This document shows positions 39,588 through 47,872 of a stretch of DNA of 64,000 nt, one piece after another. A program made the translations under genes and the position numbers. Origin of the DNA: Streptomyces sp. NBC_00708 (lineage in GTDB: Bacteria > Actinomycetota > Actinomycetes > Streptomycetales > Streptomycetaceae); contig CP108997.1 in NCBI GenBank assembly GCA_036226585.1, positions 4,712,001 through 4,776,000 on the forward strand, given 5' to 3'. The stretch's first letter is position 1, and every line of letters begins with the position of its first letter. A model generated the notes under the pieces. That model ran no database searches and was not told where the DNA came from. It was given only the letters and a program-made list of their open reading frames with translations.

Positions 39588-40709
39588 TCAGAGCCAGCCG
39601 TTGCGCTTGAGCATGCGGTGGATGGAGAAGCAGACCACGCCGATGAAGCCCATCACCATCGGGTAGCCGTACGTCCAGCGCAGCTCCGGCATGTGCCTGA
39701 AGTTCATGCCGTAGACCCCGCAGATCATCGTCGGCACGGCCACGATCGCCGCCCAGGACGTGATCTTGCGCATGTCCTCGTTCTGAGCGACGGTCGCCTG
39801 CGCCAGGTTGGCCTGGAGGATGGAGTTCAGCAGCTCGTCGAAGCCGATGACCTCCTCCTGGACGCGTACGAGGTGGTCGGCGACGTCCCGGAAGTACTTC
39901 TGGATGTCCGGGTCGATCAGCCGCATCGGCCGCTCGCTCAGCAGCTGCATCGGGCGCAGCAGCGGGGAGACGGCCCGCTTGAACTCCAGCACCTCGCGCT
40001 TGAGCTGGTAGATCCGTCCGGCGTCCGAGCCGCGCGAACTGCCCTTGTCCGGCGTGGAGAAGACCTCGATCTCCACCTCGTCGATGTCGTCCTGCACCGC
40101 GCCCGCCACCGCGATGTAGCCGTCGACGACGTGGTCGGCGATGGAGTGCAGCACCGCGGACGGGCCCTTGGCGAGCAGCTCCGGGTCGTCCTCCAGACGG
40201 TGACGCAGGGCGCGCAGCGAGCCCTGGCCGCCGTGCCGCACGGTGATGACGAAGTCCCGGCCGGTGAAGCACATGACCTCGCCGGTCTCCACGACCTCGC
40301 TGGTCGCGGTCAGCTCGGCGTGCTCGACGTAGTGGATGGTCTTGAAGACGGTGAACAGCGTGTCGTCGTACCGCTCCAGCTTCGGGCGCTGGTGGGCGTG
40401 GACGGCGTCCTCGACGGCCAGCGGGTGCAGCCCGAACTCCCGGGCGATGCCCGCGAATTCCTCCTCGGTCGGCTCGTGCAGACCGATCCAGGCGAAGCCG
40501 CCGTCCTCGCGCACCCGGAGCATCGCCTCGCGCGGGGTGGCGCAGGTGCCCTCCACCTCGGCGAGGCGGCGGCCGTCGCGGTAGACCGCGCAGTCGACGA
40601 CCGCGCTGGAGGCGGACGGGTCGCGGGTGGTGTCGTAGCTGTTGTGCAGGGCGGGGGTCTTGCGCAGGGACGGGCGCACCACGGCGCGCAGGTCACGGAT
40701 CATCGACAT
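39588..40709 (-). CDS. corA: CorA-type Mg2+/Co2+ transporter
   Basis: Protein of 373 aa. A large cytoplasmic N-terminal domain with the CorA funnel helices precedes two C-terminal membrane segments (about 315-335 and 345-365). The signature GMN is present in CGVYGMNF between the segments, and the C-terminal end is basic (KRNGWL). It forms a pentameric Mg2+ channel. The orthologue Rv1239c ends the same block in M. tuberculosis. The ATG at 40709 is preceded by AAGGAG; the 402-bp upstream gap may carry regulatory sequence. Confidence 0.94.
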   Translation of the reverse strand: MSMIRDLRAVVRPSLRKTPALHNSYDTTRDPSASSAVVDCAVYRDGRRLAEVEGTCATPREAMLRVREDGGFAWIGLHEPTEEEFAGIAREFGLHPLAVEDAVHAHQRPKLERYDDTLFTVFKTIHYVEHAELTATSEVVETGEVMCFTGRDFVITVRHGGQGSLRALRHRLEDDPELLAKGPSAVLHSIADHVVDGYIAVAGAVQDDIDEVEIEVFSTPDKGSSRGSDAGRIYQLKREVLEFKRAVSPLLRPMQLLSERPMRLIDPDIQKYFRDVADHLVRVQEEVIGFDELLNSILQANLAQATVAQNEDMRKITSWAAIVAVPTMICGVYGMNFRHMPELRWTYGYPMVMGFIGVVCFSIHRMLKRNGWL

Positions 40710-41111
40710 GGCTGGCTCCTTCACGGAGGGCCGTCGTCGAGGGCCTGGAACAGCCCGGAATGGGGACGTGGTCTCACATCCGCAAAGCGGGCGGCACCGC
40801 GGCGGCACGATGACGGCGTTCGCTACAGACAGGCAAAAAGGTGTGCTCTTCCGCCGTGCGACATGCCGTGGCCTCGGCCGCGTGTCAGATCACGCGGAGA
40901 GGCGCCGAGCGGAGGAGCGGTTGGTACTGCACGGTCGACTTGGATCCACCGCAGCCCCACCTCCTCCGGTCGGTCCCCCGTGGGGGATGACGTTGCGCCG
41001 GGACTGAGAGCGACGCTTCTGCGTGCTGTCCCGGCCGGCACCCCAGGCTAGCAGCCGGTACAGGGCCAATCCCTTACTTTGCCCGTTCCATACGCGTCCT
41101 ATGCTCGCCGC
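40710..41111. other. Intergenic region of 402 bp between corA and a SUFU-domain gene
   Basis: Divergent promoter region. The corA ribosome binding site AAGGAG lies near 40717. I see a possible CCCCCGTGGGGG hairpin at about 40976, but no M-box motif on either strand and no coding signal. A reading frame from 40810 lacks coding character. Confidence 0.35.
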
Positions 41112-41696
41112 ATGGCAGAAATTCTTGCTCTGGTCGAGGCGCGTCTGCGGACGGCCCTGGGTGAACCGGACGCACGCGCGGCAGTGACGTTTCTCGGGAC
41201 GGACCGGATCGAGGTACTCCGGTTCATCGACGGCGACCTCGTGCGGTACGCCACGCTCGGCATGTCCGCCCAGCCGATGTCCGACCCGACCGCCGTCCTG
41301 GCCGACCCGGTGAAGGGCCCGCGCGCCGAGCTGGTGCTCTCGGTGCGGGGCGGGCTCGCCGACACCGACCAGGTGCTGCGCAAGCTCGCCGTGCTCGCGG
41401 CCTCGCCCCAGGTGGAGGGGCTGGTCGTGGCCCCGGGGGCCTCGCTGGACGTGGGCGAACCGCTGTGGCCGGGTGCGCCGTTCACCTCGGTGCTGGTCGC
41501 GGAGAGCGGGGGCCTGGTCGAGGACCTGGAGCTGGATGAGGGCTTGGAGCCGGTGCGCTTTCTGCCGCTGCTGCCGATGACGCACAACGAGGCCGCCTGG
41601 AAGCGGGTCCGGGGTGCGCAGGAACTCCAGGAGAAATGGCTGTCGCAGGGGACCGACCTGCGCGATCCCCTGCGGCATTCCGTGGTTCTGGACTGA
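41112..41696 (+). CDS. Suppressor-of-fused (SUFU) domain protein
   Basis: Protein of 194 aa. It has the SUFU pattern: RYATLGMSAQPMSDP, a central RAELVLSVRGG beta segment, and the C-terminal FLPLLPMTHNEAAWKR region. Bacterial SUFU proteins are often part of toxin-immunity or contact systems, but no partner is adjacent here. The ATG at 41112 is chosen; the longer in-frame start 11 codons upstream adds no domain. Function unknown. Confidence 0.8.
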   Translation: MAEILALVEARLRTALGEPDARAAVTFLGTDRIEVLRFIDGDLVRYATLGMSAQPMSDPTAVLADPVKGPRAELVLSVRGGLADTDQVLRKLAVLAASPQVEGLVVAPGASLDVGEPLWPGAPFTSVLVAESGGLVEDLELDEGLEPVRFLPLLPMTHNEAAWKRVRGAQELQEKWLSQGTDLRDPLRHSVVLD

Positions 41697-41726
41697 TCCT
41701 CCCCGGACCGGACCGGACCGCCGGCG

Positions 41727-42974
41727 TCAGTTGGCGAAGACCGTGACGCCGTCCTCCGTGGCGTGCTTGGGCTCCAGCTCCTCCGCCTCGTGGGTCAGCG
41801 CGGAGCGCCGGACCAGGACCACGACCGCGCCCAGCAGCGAGGCGACGGCGGCGACCACGAACGGGATGTGGATGTCGCTCCACTCCTCGATCTTCGGGGC
41901 CAGGTAGGGCGCCGCGGCGGCGGCGAACCAGCGCACGAAGTTGTAGCCCGCGCTGGCCACCGGGCGCGGCGCGTCCGAGACGCCGAGCGCCAGCTCCGTG
42001 TACACGGTGTTGTTCATGCCGATGAGGGCGCCGGAGACGATCGTGCAGACGATGGCCGTGGTGTGGCTGCCGTAGCCCAGGACGACGAGGTCGGCGGAGA
42101 GCAGCACCAGGGAGGCGCCGAGCACCTTGAGCGAGCCGAACCGCTGCTGCAGCCGGGGCGCGACGAGCACCGAGAACACCGCGAGCAGCAGGCCCCAGGC
42201 GAAGAAGACGGCGCCGGACTTGTACGGCGTCATGTTCAGCACGAACGGGGTGAACGCCAGGATCGTGAAGAACGCGTAGTTGTAGAAGAACGCGGAGGCC
42301 GCGACGGAGGCGAGGCCGCCGTGGCCGAGCGCCTTGACCGGGTCGAGCAGTGACGTCCTGCGGGCGGGCTTCGGCTGCTCCTTCAGGAACGCCGTGATGC
42401 AGACGAAGCCGATCGCCATCAGCGCGGCCGTGCCGAAGAACGGGTAGCGCCAGCTGGCATCACCCAGCAGGGCGCCGAGCAGTGGCCCGCACGCCATGCC
42501 GAGGCCGAGCGCCGACTCGTACAGCAGGATCGCCGCCGAGCTGCCGCCGGCCGCCGCGCCGACGATCACCGCGAGCGCGGTCGAGACGAACAGCGCGTTG
42601 CCGAGGCCCCAGCCGGCCCGGAAGCCGACCAGCTCGCCGACGGACGAGGAGGTCCCGGAGAGCGCCGCGAACACCACCACGAGCGCGAGCCCGGCCAGCA
42701 GCGTCCTGCGGCCGCCGATGCGGCTGGAGACGAAGCCGGTCACCAGCATCGCGACGGCGGTGATCAGGAAGTACGAGGTGAAGAGCAGCGACACCTGGCT
42801 CGGCGTCGCCTCCAGGCCCTTGGCGATGGACGGCAGGATCGGGTCCACCAGGCCGATGCCCATGAACGCGACGACGGAAGCGCCCGCCGTGGCCCAGACG
42901 GCCTTCGGCTGGCGCAGGATGCTGACCGGCTCCTGGTTGAACGGATCCTCTCCCGGTACGGCCTCTGACGGCAT
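41727..42974 (-). CDS. MFS transporter (drug efflux type)
   Basis: Protein of 415 aa with about 12 hydrophobic segments. The motif A-like loop is SSRIGGRRTLLAGL between segments 2 and 3, with a motif C-like stretch (LGMACGPLLGALLGD) in segment 5, typical of the drug:H+ antiporter group. The ATG at 42974 is preceded by GGGAGAGG. Upstream, TTAG-N5-CTAA at 43022-43034 is an imperfect palindrome that may be a MarR- or TetR-type site. The transported compound is unknown. Confidence 0.88.
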   Translation of the reverse strand: MPSEAVPGEDPFNQEPVSILRQPKAVWATAGASVVAFMGIGLVDPILPSIAKGLEATPSQVSLLFTSYFLITAVAMLVTGFVSSRIGGRRTLLAGLALVVVFAALSGTSSSVGELVGFRAGWGLGNALFVSTALAVIVGAAAGGSSAAILLYESALGLGMACGPLLGALLGDASWRYPFFGTAALMAIGFVCITAFLKEQPKPARRTSLLDPVKALGHGGLASVAASAFFYNYAFFTILAFTPFVLNMTPYKSGAVFFAWGLLLAVFSVLVAPRLQQRFGSLKVLGASLVLLSADLVVLGYGSHTTAIVCTIVSGALIGMNNTVYTELALGVSDAPRPVASAGYNFVRWFAAAAAPYLAPKIEEWSDIHIPFVVAAVASLLGAVVVLVRRSALTHEAEELEPKHATEDGVTVFAN

Positions 42975-43021
42975 GGGACCTCTCCCTCTCCACTGGATCG
43001 ATGTGTTATGCACAGAATAAG

Positions 43022-43034
43022 TTAGAGAACCTAA
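43022..43034. promoter_or_regulatory. Possible regulator site upstream of the MFS gene
   Basis: TTAG and CTAA half-sites separated by five bases form a short palindrome in an unusually AT-rich stretch, 48 bp before the transporter start. No regulator gene is adjacent, so this is weak. Confidence 0.3.
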
Positions 43035-43171
43035 TGAATGCAAGTTACATCTAAATCGGCCGATGGGGCCCCGGTGGCCCGGACGGTACCGGGGTAGAGG
43101 GTTCTGGGTGCGCGCCGCGCGAGGGTGATCGTCCTTGACGCGGCGACGGCCGGAGAGGACCGTGGGAAGCT

Positions 43172-43816
43172 ATGAGGGGCGAACCGAGCTGCCCGAAGTG
43201 CGGAGGCCGGGTCAGGGCACCCGGGCTCTTCGCCGACTCCTGGCAGTGCGATGTCCACGGCAGCGTGCATCCGCTCCAGCCGGTCGTCCCGCCGAGCGTC
43301 GAGGCGCTCGGCGTGGTGGTGCACCGCGCCCAGGTGCCCGTGTGGATGCCCTGGCCGCTGCCGGTGGGCTGGCTGTTCACGGGCGTGGCCTGCGCCGGTG
43401 ACGACCGCACCGGCGGACGGGCCACCGCCGTCGCCTGCTCCGGACCCGGGCCGCTCGGCGGCATGGGTGAACTGCTGCTCGTGGCGGAGGAGCTGGGTGT
43501 CGGGCTCGGCGCGCGGTACGCCGGGATCGACGGGCCGGACCCGGGACCCTCACTGCGGGTGGACGGCCCCCCGGACTCCAAGGTGCTCGCCGCCGGCCGC
43601 CCCACCCCCCTCTGGCACGTCAAGGACGCCCCCGCCGACCGGGCCGTCTTCGCGGGCGAGGCGCGCGGACTGTGGCTCTGGGCCATCGTGTGGCCCGAGC
43701 AGTCCGGGCTCCTGATGTACGACGAGCTGGTGCTGACGGACCTGCGCGACGCCGGGGGAGAGGTCGACCTGGTGCCCTGCGGCGCGCTGACCCCCCGCCT
43801 GCTGACGGGCCCCTGA
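43172..43816 (+). CDS. Conserved hypothetical zinc-ribbon protein
   Basis: Protein of 214 aa. The N-terminus has CPKCGGRVRAPGLFADSWQCDVHG, where CxxC and a later CxxH pair look like a small zinc ribbon. The rest is a mixed region with VPVWMPWPLPVGWLFTGVA and RGLWLWAIVWPEQSGLLMYDELVLTDL. It is well conserved in Streptomyces but I know no function. It precedes a PHP-domain gene on the same strand (89-bp gap) and may be co-expressed. The ATG at 43172 follows GGAAG. Confidence 0.72.
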   Translation: MRGEPSCPKCGGRVRAPGLFADSWQCDVHGSVHPLQPVVPPSVEALGVVVHRAQVPVWMPWPLPVGWLFTGVACAGDDRTGGRATAVACSGPGPLGGMGELLLVAEELGVGLGARYAGIDGPDPGPSLRVDGPPDSKVLAAGRPTPLWHVKDAPADRAVFAGEARGLWLWAIVWPEQSGLLMYDELVLTDLRDAGGEVDLVPCGALTPRLLTGP

Positions 43817-43904
43817 CGGGGACCTTCGCGCCGTCCGGACCAAGCTCGCGCGCCGGTTATCCTTGGGTGTCCCCCCGTCCGCCGTGAGCACTGGAGTCCG
43901 TGTC

Positions 43905-44771
43905 GTGCGCATCGACCTGCACACCCACTCCACCGCGTCGGACGGCACGGACACCCCCGCCGAGCTGGTGCGCAATGCCGCCGCCGCGGGCTTGGACGTC
44001 GTCGCCCTCACCGATCACGACACCGTGCGCGGGCACGCCGAGGCCGCCGCCGCGCTCCCCGACGGGCTCACGCTCGTCACGGGAGCCGAACTCTCCTGCC
44101 GCATCGACGGCGTGGGCCTGCACATGCTGGCGTACCTCTTCGACCCGGAGGAGCCCGCGTTCGCGGCCGAGCGCGAGCTGGTGCGCGACGACCGGGTGCC
44201 GCGCGCCCGGACCATGGTCCGCAAGCTCCGGGAGCTGGGCGTCCCGGTCACCTGGGAGCAGGTCGCCCGGATCGCCGGCGACGGCTCGGTCGGCCGGCCG
44301 CACGTCGCCACCGCCCTCGTCGAGCTCGGCGTCGTCGCGACCGTGTCCGACGCCTTCACGCCCGACTGGCTCGGTGACGGCGGACGCGCGTACGCCGACA
44401 AGCACGAGCTGGACCCCTTCGACGCGATCCGGCTCGTCAAGGCCGCCGGCGGCGTCACCGTCTTCGCCCACCCGGCCGCCGTCAAGCGCGGCCGTACGGT
44501 CCCCGAGGCCAGGATCGCCGAGCTGGCCGCCGCCGGGCTCGACGGCATCGAGGTCGACCACATGGACCACGACGAGCCCACCCGGGCCCGGCTGCGCTCG
44601 CTCGCCCGCGAGCTGGGGCTGCTGACGACCGGCTCCAGCGATTACCACGGCAGCCGCAAGACCGTGGAGCTCGGCGCGTACACCACCGACCCCGAGATCT
44701 ACGGCGAGATCACCCGGCGCGCCACGGGAGCCTTCCCGGTGCCGGGCGCCGGCGGACCCGCCGCGCTGTAA
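43905..44771 (+). CDS. PHP-domain metal-dependent phosphoesterase
   Basis: Protein of 288 aa. Metal ligands are visible in the order of the family: HTHS (about 5-8), the DHD motif in ALTDHDT (about 36-42), GAELSC, RPHVA, FAHPAA and SSDYHGS near 242-248. It resembles RNase AM/YciV-type phosphatases, which hydrolyse 3',5'-bisphosphates or short RNA 5' ends. The GTG at 43905 is chosen because TGGAG lies nine bases upstream and the fold starts at once. It may be co-transcribed with the zinc-ribbon gene before it. Confidence 0.9.
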   Translation: MRIDLHTHSTASDGTDTPAELVRNAAAAGLDVVALTDHDTVRGHAEAAAALPDGLTLVTGAELSCRIDGVGLHMLAYLFDPEEPAFAAERELVRDDRVPRARTMVRKLRELGVPVTWEQVARIAGDGSVGRPHVATALVELGVVATVSDAFTPDWLGDGGRAYADKHELDPFDAIRLVKAAGGVTVFAHPAAVKRGRTVPEARIAELAAAGLDGIEVDHMDHDEPTRARLRSLARELGLLTTGSSDYHGSRKTVELGAYTTDPEIYGEITRRATGAFPVPGAGGPAAL

Positions 44772-44904
44772 CGGCACCCGGGTCCTCACCCGCTCGTTTA
44801 CCTGTACACCCCACCGCCGTCCGGCACGTCCGGGCGGCGGTGCGGTGCGCCTCTTCCCCGCGGCCACCCACCGCATGCCCGCTCTCTCCCCGCAAGGCTC
44901 ACCC

Positions 44905-45510
44905 GTGTTCGACGTCGCTGTCTTCGGATCCCTTTTTCTCACGCTTTTTGTGATTATGGATCCACCCGGAATCACTCCGATCTTCCTCGCCCTCACCGCG
45001 GGCCGCCCCGCCAAGGTGCAGCGCCGGATGGCGCTCCAGGCCGTCGCCGTCGCCTTCGGCGTGATCGCCGTCTTCGGCGTGCTCGGCCAGCAGATCCTGG
45101 ACTATCTGCACGTCTCCGTCCCGGCGCTGATGATCGCCGGCGGTCTGCTCCTGCTGCTCATCGCGCTCGACCTGCTCACCGGCAAGACCGACGAGCCGAC
45201 GCAGACCAAGGACGTCAACGTCGCCCTCGTACCGCTCGGCATGCCGCTGCTGGCCGGTCCCGGCGCGATCGTCTCCGTGATCCTCGCCGTGCAGCACGCC
45301 GACAGCGTGGTGAGCCAGGTCTCCGTCTGGACGGCGATCGTCGCCATGCACGTCGTGCTCTGGCTGACCATGCGCTACTCGCTGCTGATCATCCGCGTCA
45401 TCAAGGACGGCGGCGTCGTGCTCGTCACCAGGCTGGCGGGCATGATGCTGTCGGCCATCGCCGTGCAGCAGATCATCAACGGCGTCACCCAGGTCATCCA
45501 GGGCGCCTGA
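44905..45510 (+). CDS. MarC-family membrane protein
   Basis: Protein of 201 aa with six hydrophobic segments. FVIMDPPGITPIFLALTAG in segments 1 to 2 and the NVALVPLGMPLLAGPGAI segment are typical of the MarC/UPF0056 family. The name comes from the mar locus but the family is not shown to act in multidrug resistance, and its substrate is unknown. The GTG at 44905 gives the family's standard length of about 200 aa; an upstream ATG would add a non-homologous extension. A terminator follows. Confidence 0.9.
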   Translation: MFDVAVFGSLFLTLFVIMDPPGITPIFLALTAGRPAKVQRRMALQAVAVAFGVIAVFGVLGQQILDYLHVSVPALMIAGGLLLLLIALDLLTGKTDEPTQTKDVNVALVPLGMPLLAGPGAIVSVILAVQHADSVVSQVSVWTAIVAMHVVLWLTMRYSLLIIRVIKDGGVVLVTRLAGMMLSAIAVQQIINGVTQVIQGA

Positions 45511-45528
45511 CGCCGCCCCGCACACCAC

Positions 45529-45563
45529 AGCGCCCCCGCACGGACGTTCCGTGCGGGGGCGCT
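45529..45563 (+). terminator. Terminator after the MarC gene
   Basis: AGCGCCCCCGCACGGA and TCCGTGCGGGGGCGCT pair perfectly (16 bp) with a CGT loop, followed by TCGTCTTCGTT, which gives some U-richness. It also faces the small minus-strand gene at 45602. Confidence 0.85.
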
Positions 45564-45601
45564 TCGTCTTCGTTACGTCGACAACTCACATCGGCAAGGT
45601 G

Positions 45602-45754
45602 TTATGAAGCCGGACTTTCGGCCGGTCGGATATAGATGCGCTGGCCCGTGGCGGCGGCCTGCTGCACGATCCGGTTGACGGAGGCGGCGTCCACGACGGT
45701 CCTGTCCACGGCGGTACCGTCGACATCGTCGAGTCGCATGATCTCGAAGCGCAT
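45602..45754 (-). CDS. Small conserved protein, 50 aa
   Basis: Protein of 50 aa starting MRFEIMRLDDVDGTAVD and ending IYIRPAESPAS. The ATG at 45754 is preceded by AAGGGAAG. It has no membrane segment and looks like a compact mixed alpha/beta fragment. It is divergent from the NYN-domain gene; similar small genes occur in this position in other Streptomyces (recollection, not checked). It may be a regulator or partner of that protein, which is inference. Function unknown. Confidence 0.7.
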   Translation of the reverse strand: MRFEIMRLDDVDGTAVDRTVVDAASVNRIVQQAAATGQRIYIRPAESPAS

Positions 45755-45975
45755 AAGGCTTCCCTTCGTCTGATCCTCCTGCTGGAGAACTACTGGGAGG
45801 ACGGTGTCCCGTCCGCAAGGATGAGGAGCGCCAGGCATGTCTGTCGTGCGCCCCACGAAGGGTTCAACGGCTTGCCCCCTGCAAACATTCCCTACGCTAA
45901 GGAAATTTTTTGGATGTCTAAGTACCGGCTGGTAATCAAGGGCCCACGGACGACCGGCAGCGCGACGGGACGCGC

Positions 45976-46863
45976 ATGAACGACGCGGAGATCGGCGAGC
46001 GGCTCGACCGCACCAACGCACTGCTCGAACGCGTACTCGCCGAGGTCTCGAAGACCCCCTCGACCCACGCGATCTTCGTGGACGCGGGCTATGTGTACGC
46101 CGCCGCGGGGCTGCTCGTCACCGGCACCGAGGACCGGCGCTCCTTCGACCTCGACGCCGAAGGGTTGATCGAGGCCTTCATCGACAAGGCCCGCACCATC
46201 TTCGCGGACAGCAGACTGCTGCGCGTGTACTGGTACGACGGGGCCAGGCGCCGCATCCACACCACCGAGCAGCAGACCATCGCCGAACTCCCCGACGTCA
46301 AGGTCAGACTCGGCAACCTCAACGCCAACAACCAGCAGAAGGGCGTCGACTCCCTCATCCGCACCGACCTGGAGTCGCTCGCCCGCCACCGGGCCATCAG
46401 CGACGCCGCGCTCGTCGGCGGCGACGAGGACCTGGTGTCGGCCGTCGAGGCCGCGCAGGGCTACGGCGCCCGGGTCCACCTGTGGGGCATCGAGGCGGGC
46501 GAGGGTCGCAACCAGGCGGAGCCGCTGCTCTGGGAGGTGGACAGCCAGCGCACCTTCGACCTGGACTTCTGCCGCCCGTACGTGACCAGACGCGCCGTCA
46601 CCACCTACGAGGAGGACGGCCCCGCACCCGCGCGCGAGGACGTCCGCTTCGTCGGCGCCCAGATCGCCGCGGCCTGGCTCGCCGCGCGTGGCCGCGAATC
46701 CCTGGCGGACCTGCTGCCCGGTCACCCGTATCTGCCGGGCTCGGTCGACCAGGACCTGCTGCACGAGGCCGAACGCCTCCTCCAGCGTTCCCTGCGCGGC
46801 CACCCGCCGCTGCGGCGGGCGCTGCGCGACGGCTTCTGGCAGCACCTCCAGGCGCAGTACTGA
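45976..46863 (+). CDS. NYN-domain (PIN-like) protein
   Basis: Protein of 295 aa. An N-terminal coiled-coil segment (about 3-25) precedes an NYN nuclease-like domain with acidic residues in THAIFVDAGYVYAA (D35-like), KGVDSLIRTDLESLA and AALVGGDEDLVSAVE, the pattern of the PIN-like LabA/DUF88 group. The C-terminal part (about 210-295) is helical. It may cleave structured RNA in the cytoplasm. The region just upstream (about 45890-45930) is AT-rich for this genome (TTTTTTGGATGTCTAAGT) and probably contains its promoter. The ATG at 45976 matches the domain start. Confidence 0.85.
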   Translation: MNDAEIGERLDRTNALLERVLAEVSKTPSTHAIFVDAGYVYAAAGLLVTGTEDRRSFDLDAEGLIEAFIDKARTIFADSRLLRVYWYDGARRRIHTTEQQTIAELPDVKVRLGNLNANNQQKGVDSLIRTDLESLARHRAISDAALVGGDEDLVSAVEAAQGYGARVHLWGIEAGEGRNQAEPLLWEVDSQRTFDLDFCRPYVTRRAVTTYEEDGPAPAREDVRFVGAQIAAAWLAARGRESLADLLPGHPYLPGSVDQDLLHEAERLLQRSLRGHPPLRRALRDGFWQHLQAQY

Positions 46864-46895
46864 GACCCGCTGTCGCGGGGGTTGCGGGGGAGCCG

Positions 46896-47735
46896 TTACA
46901 GGCTCGCCCAGAACGCGACGAGCGCCGCCGCGGTCTCCTGCGGCCGGTCCGTGTTGGGGGAGTGCTCAGCGCCCTCGATACGGGTCCGGAGCGCGCCGAG
47001 GCGTACGGCCATCTCGTCGAGTACCGGCACCGGCCAGACGTCGTCGGCCTCACCGGAGATGACATGCACCGGCAGCCCCGCCGCGACGACCTCGGCCACC
47101 CGGTCCGGCTCGGTGGCCAGCTGACGGCCCGTCGCGATCAGCTGGGCCGGATGGTGGAGGAGCCAGCGCCGCCGCAGGTCCTCGCCGTCCGTGTCCGCCT
47201 CGGCCGGCGGGTCGAAGGCGCGCATCGCGGCCCAGACGTCGGCCATGGTCATGGTCGCCAGCGCGTCACCGAGGATCTTCAGCTTGACCTGCTGCTCCTC
47301 GACGACCTCGGCGGGCCCCGAGGACATCAGGGTCAGCGAACGGAACGGCGCGGCGTCCAGGAGGACGGCCGCCCGGCCGATCTGCCCGCCGAGCGAGTGC
47401 CCCACCAGGTGCACCGCGCCGTCGCCGAGCGCGGTTGCCTGGGCGAGCACGTCACGGGCCAGCTGGTCCTGGGCGTACACCCCGGGGTCGTCGCTCCCGG
47501 TGCTCTCGAACTGCCCGCGGCCGTCGACGGCGACGGCACGGTATCCGGCGTCCGCGAGCGGTTGCAGCAGGGCGATGAAGTCCTCCTTGCTGCCGGTGTA
47601 CCCGGGCACCAGAAGGGCGGTGCCGCGCGGTGTCCCGGAAGGGGCCGCGTCCAGCACGGCGAACTCCCCGCGCGCGGTGGGCAGTGCACGCGTCCGGGCG
47701 CAGGAGGGCGGGATGAAGGTGGGTGGCCTGCTCAT
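46896..47735 (-). CDS. Alpha/beta hydrolase
   Basis: Protein of 279 aa. It has an alpha/beta-hydrolase fold with nucleophile serine in GHSLGG (HLVGHSLGGQIG, about 122-133), the VPGYTGSKEDF oxyanion region near the N-terminus, an Asp in the HVISGEADDVWPV segment and a C-terminal His (EGAEHSPN). The substrate is unknown; the relatives are lipase/esterase or C-C hydrolase type. The ATG at 47735 is directly before the fold. It is followed by a strong terminator shared with the helicase gene. Confidence 0.85.
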   Translation of the reverse strand: MSRPPTFIPPSCARTRALPTARGEFAVLDAAPSGTPRGTALLVPGYTGSKEDFIALLQPLADAGYRAVAVDGRGQFESTGSDDPGVYAQDQLARDVLAQATALGDGAVHLVGHSLGGQIGRAAVLLDAAPFRSLTLMSSGPAEVVEEQQVKLKILGDALATMTMADVWAAMRAFDPPAEADTDGEDLRRRWLLHHPAQLIATGRQLATEPDRVAEVVAAGLPVHVISGEADDVWPVPVLDEMAVRLGALRTRIEGAEHSPNTDRPQETAAALVAFWASL

Positions 47736-47811
47736 GGAACGAGGTTAAGTCGTGGCGCGGAGGACGGCGCTCGGGGATGCCTGGAGGACCGCACCGGCCC
47801 GGGACGCGAAC

Positions 47812-47851
47812 GACGGGCGGCCCCGGGGAAAGATCCCCGGGGCCGCCCGTC
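47812..47851. terminator. Terminator downstream of the RhlE-type helicase gene
   Basis: GACGGGCGGCCCCGGGG and its exact complement form a 17-bp stem with a 6-nt loop (AAAGAT), 22 bp after the helicase stop codon. Confidence 0.85.
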
Positions 47852-47872
47852 AGGTGGTGGTGCCTGGTCCGC

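Noticed and set aside
40810..41007. Possible small gene upstream of the SUFU-domain gene
   Set aside because: The reading frame has no ribosome binding site, an atypical codon pattern and no similarity.
40710..41111. M-box (ykoK) magnesium riboswitch upstream of corA
   Set aside because: None of the conserved M-box blocks could be found on either strand.
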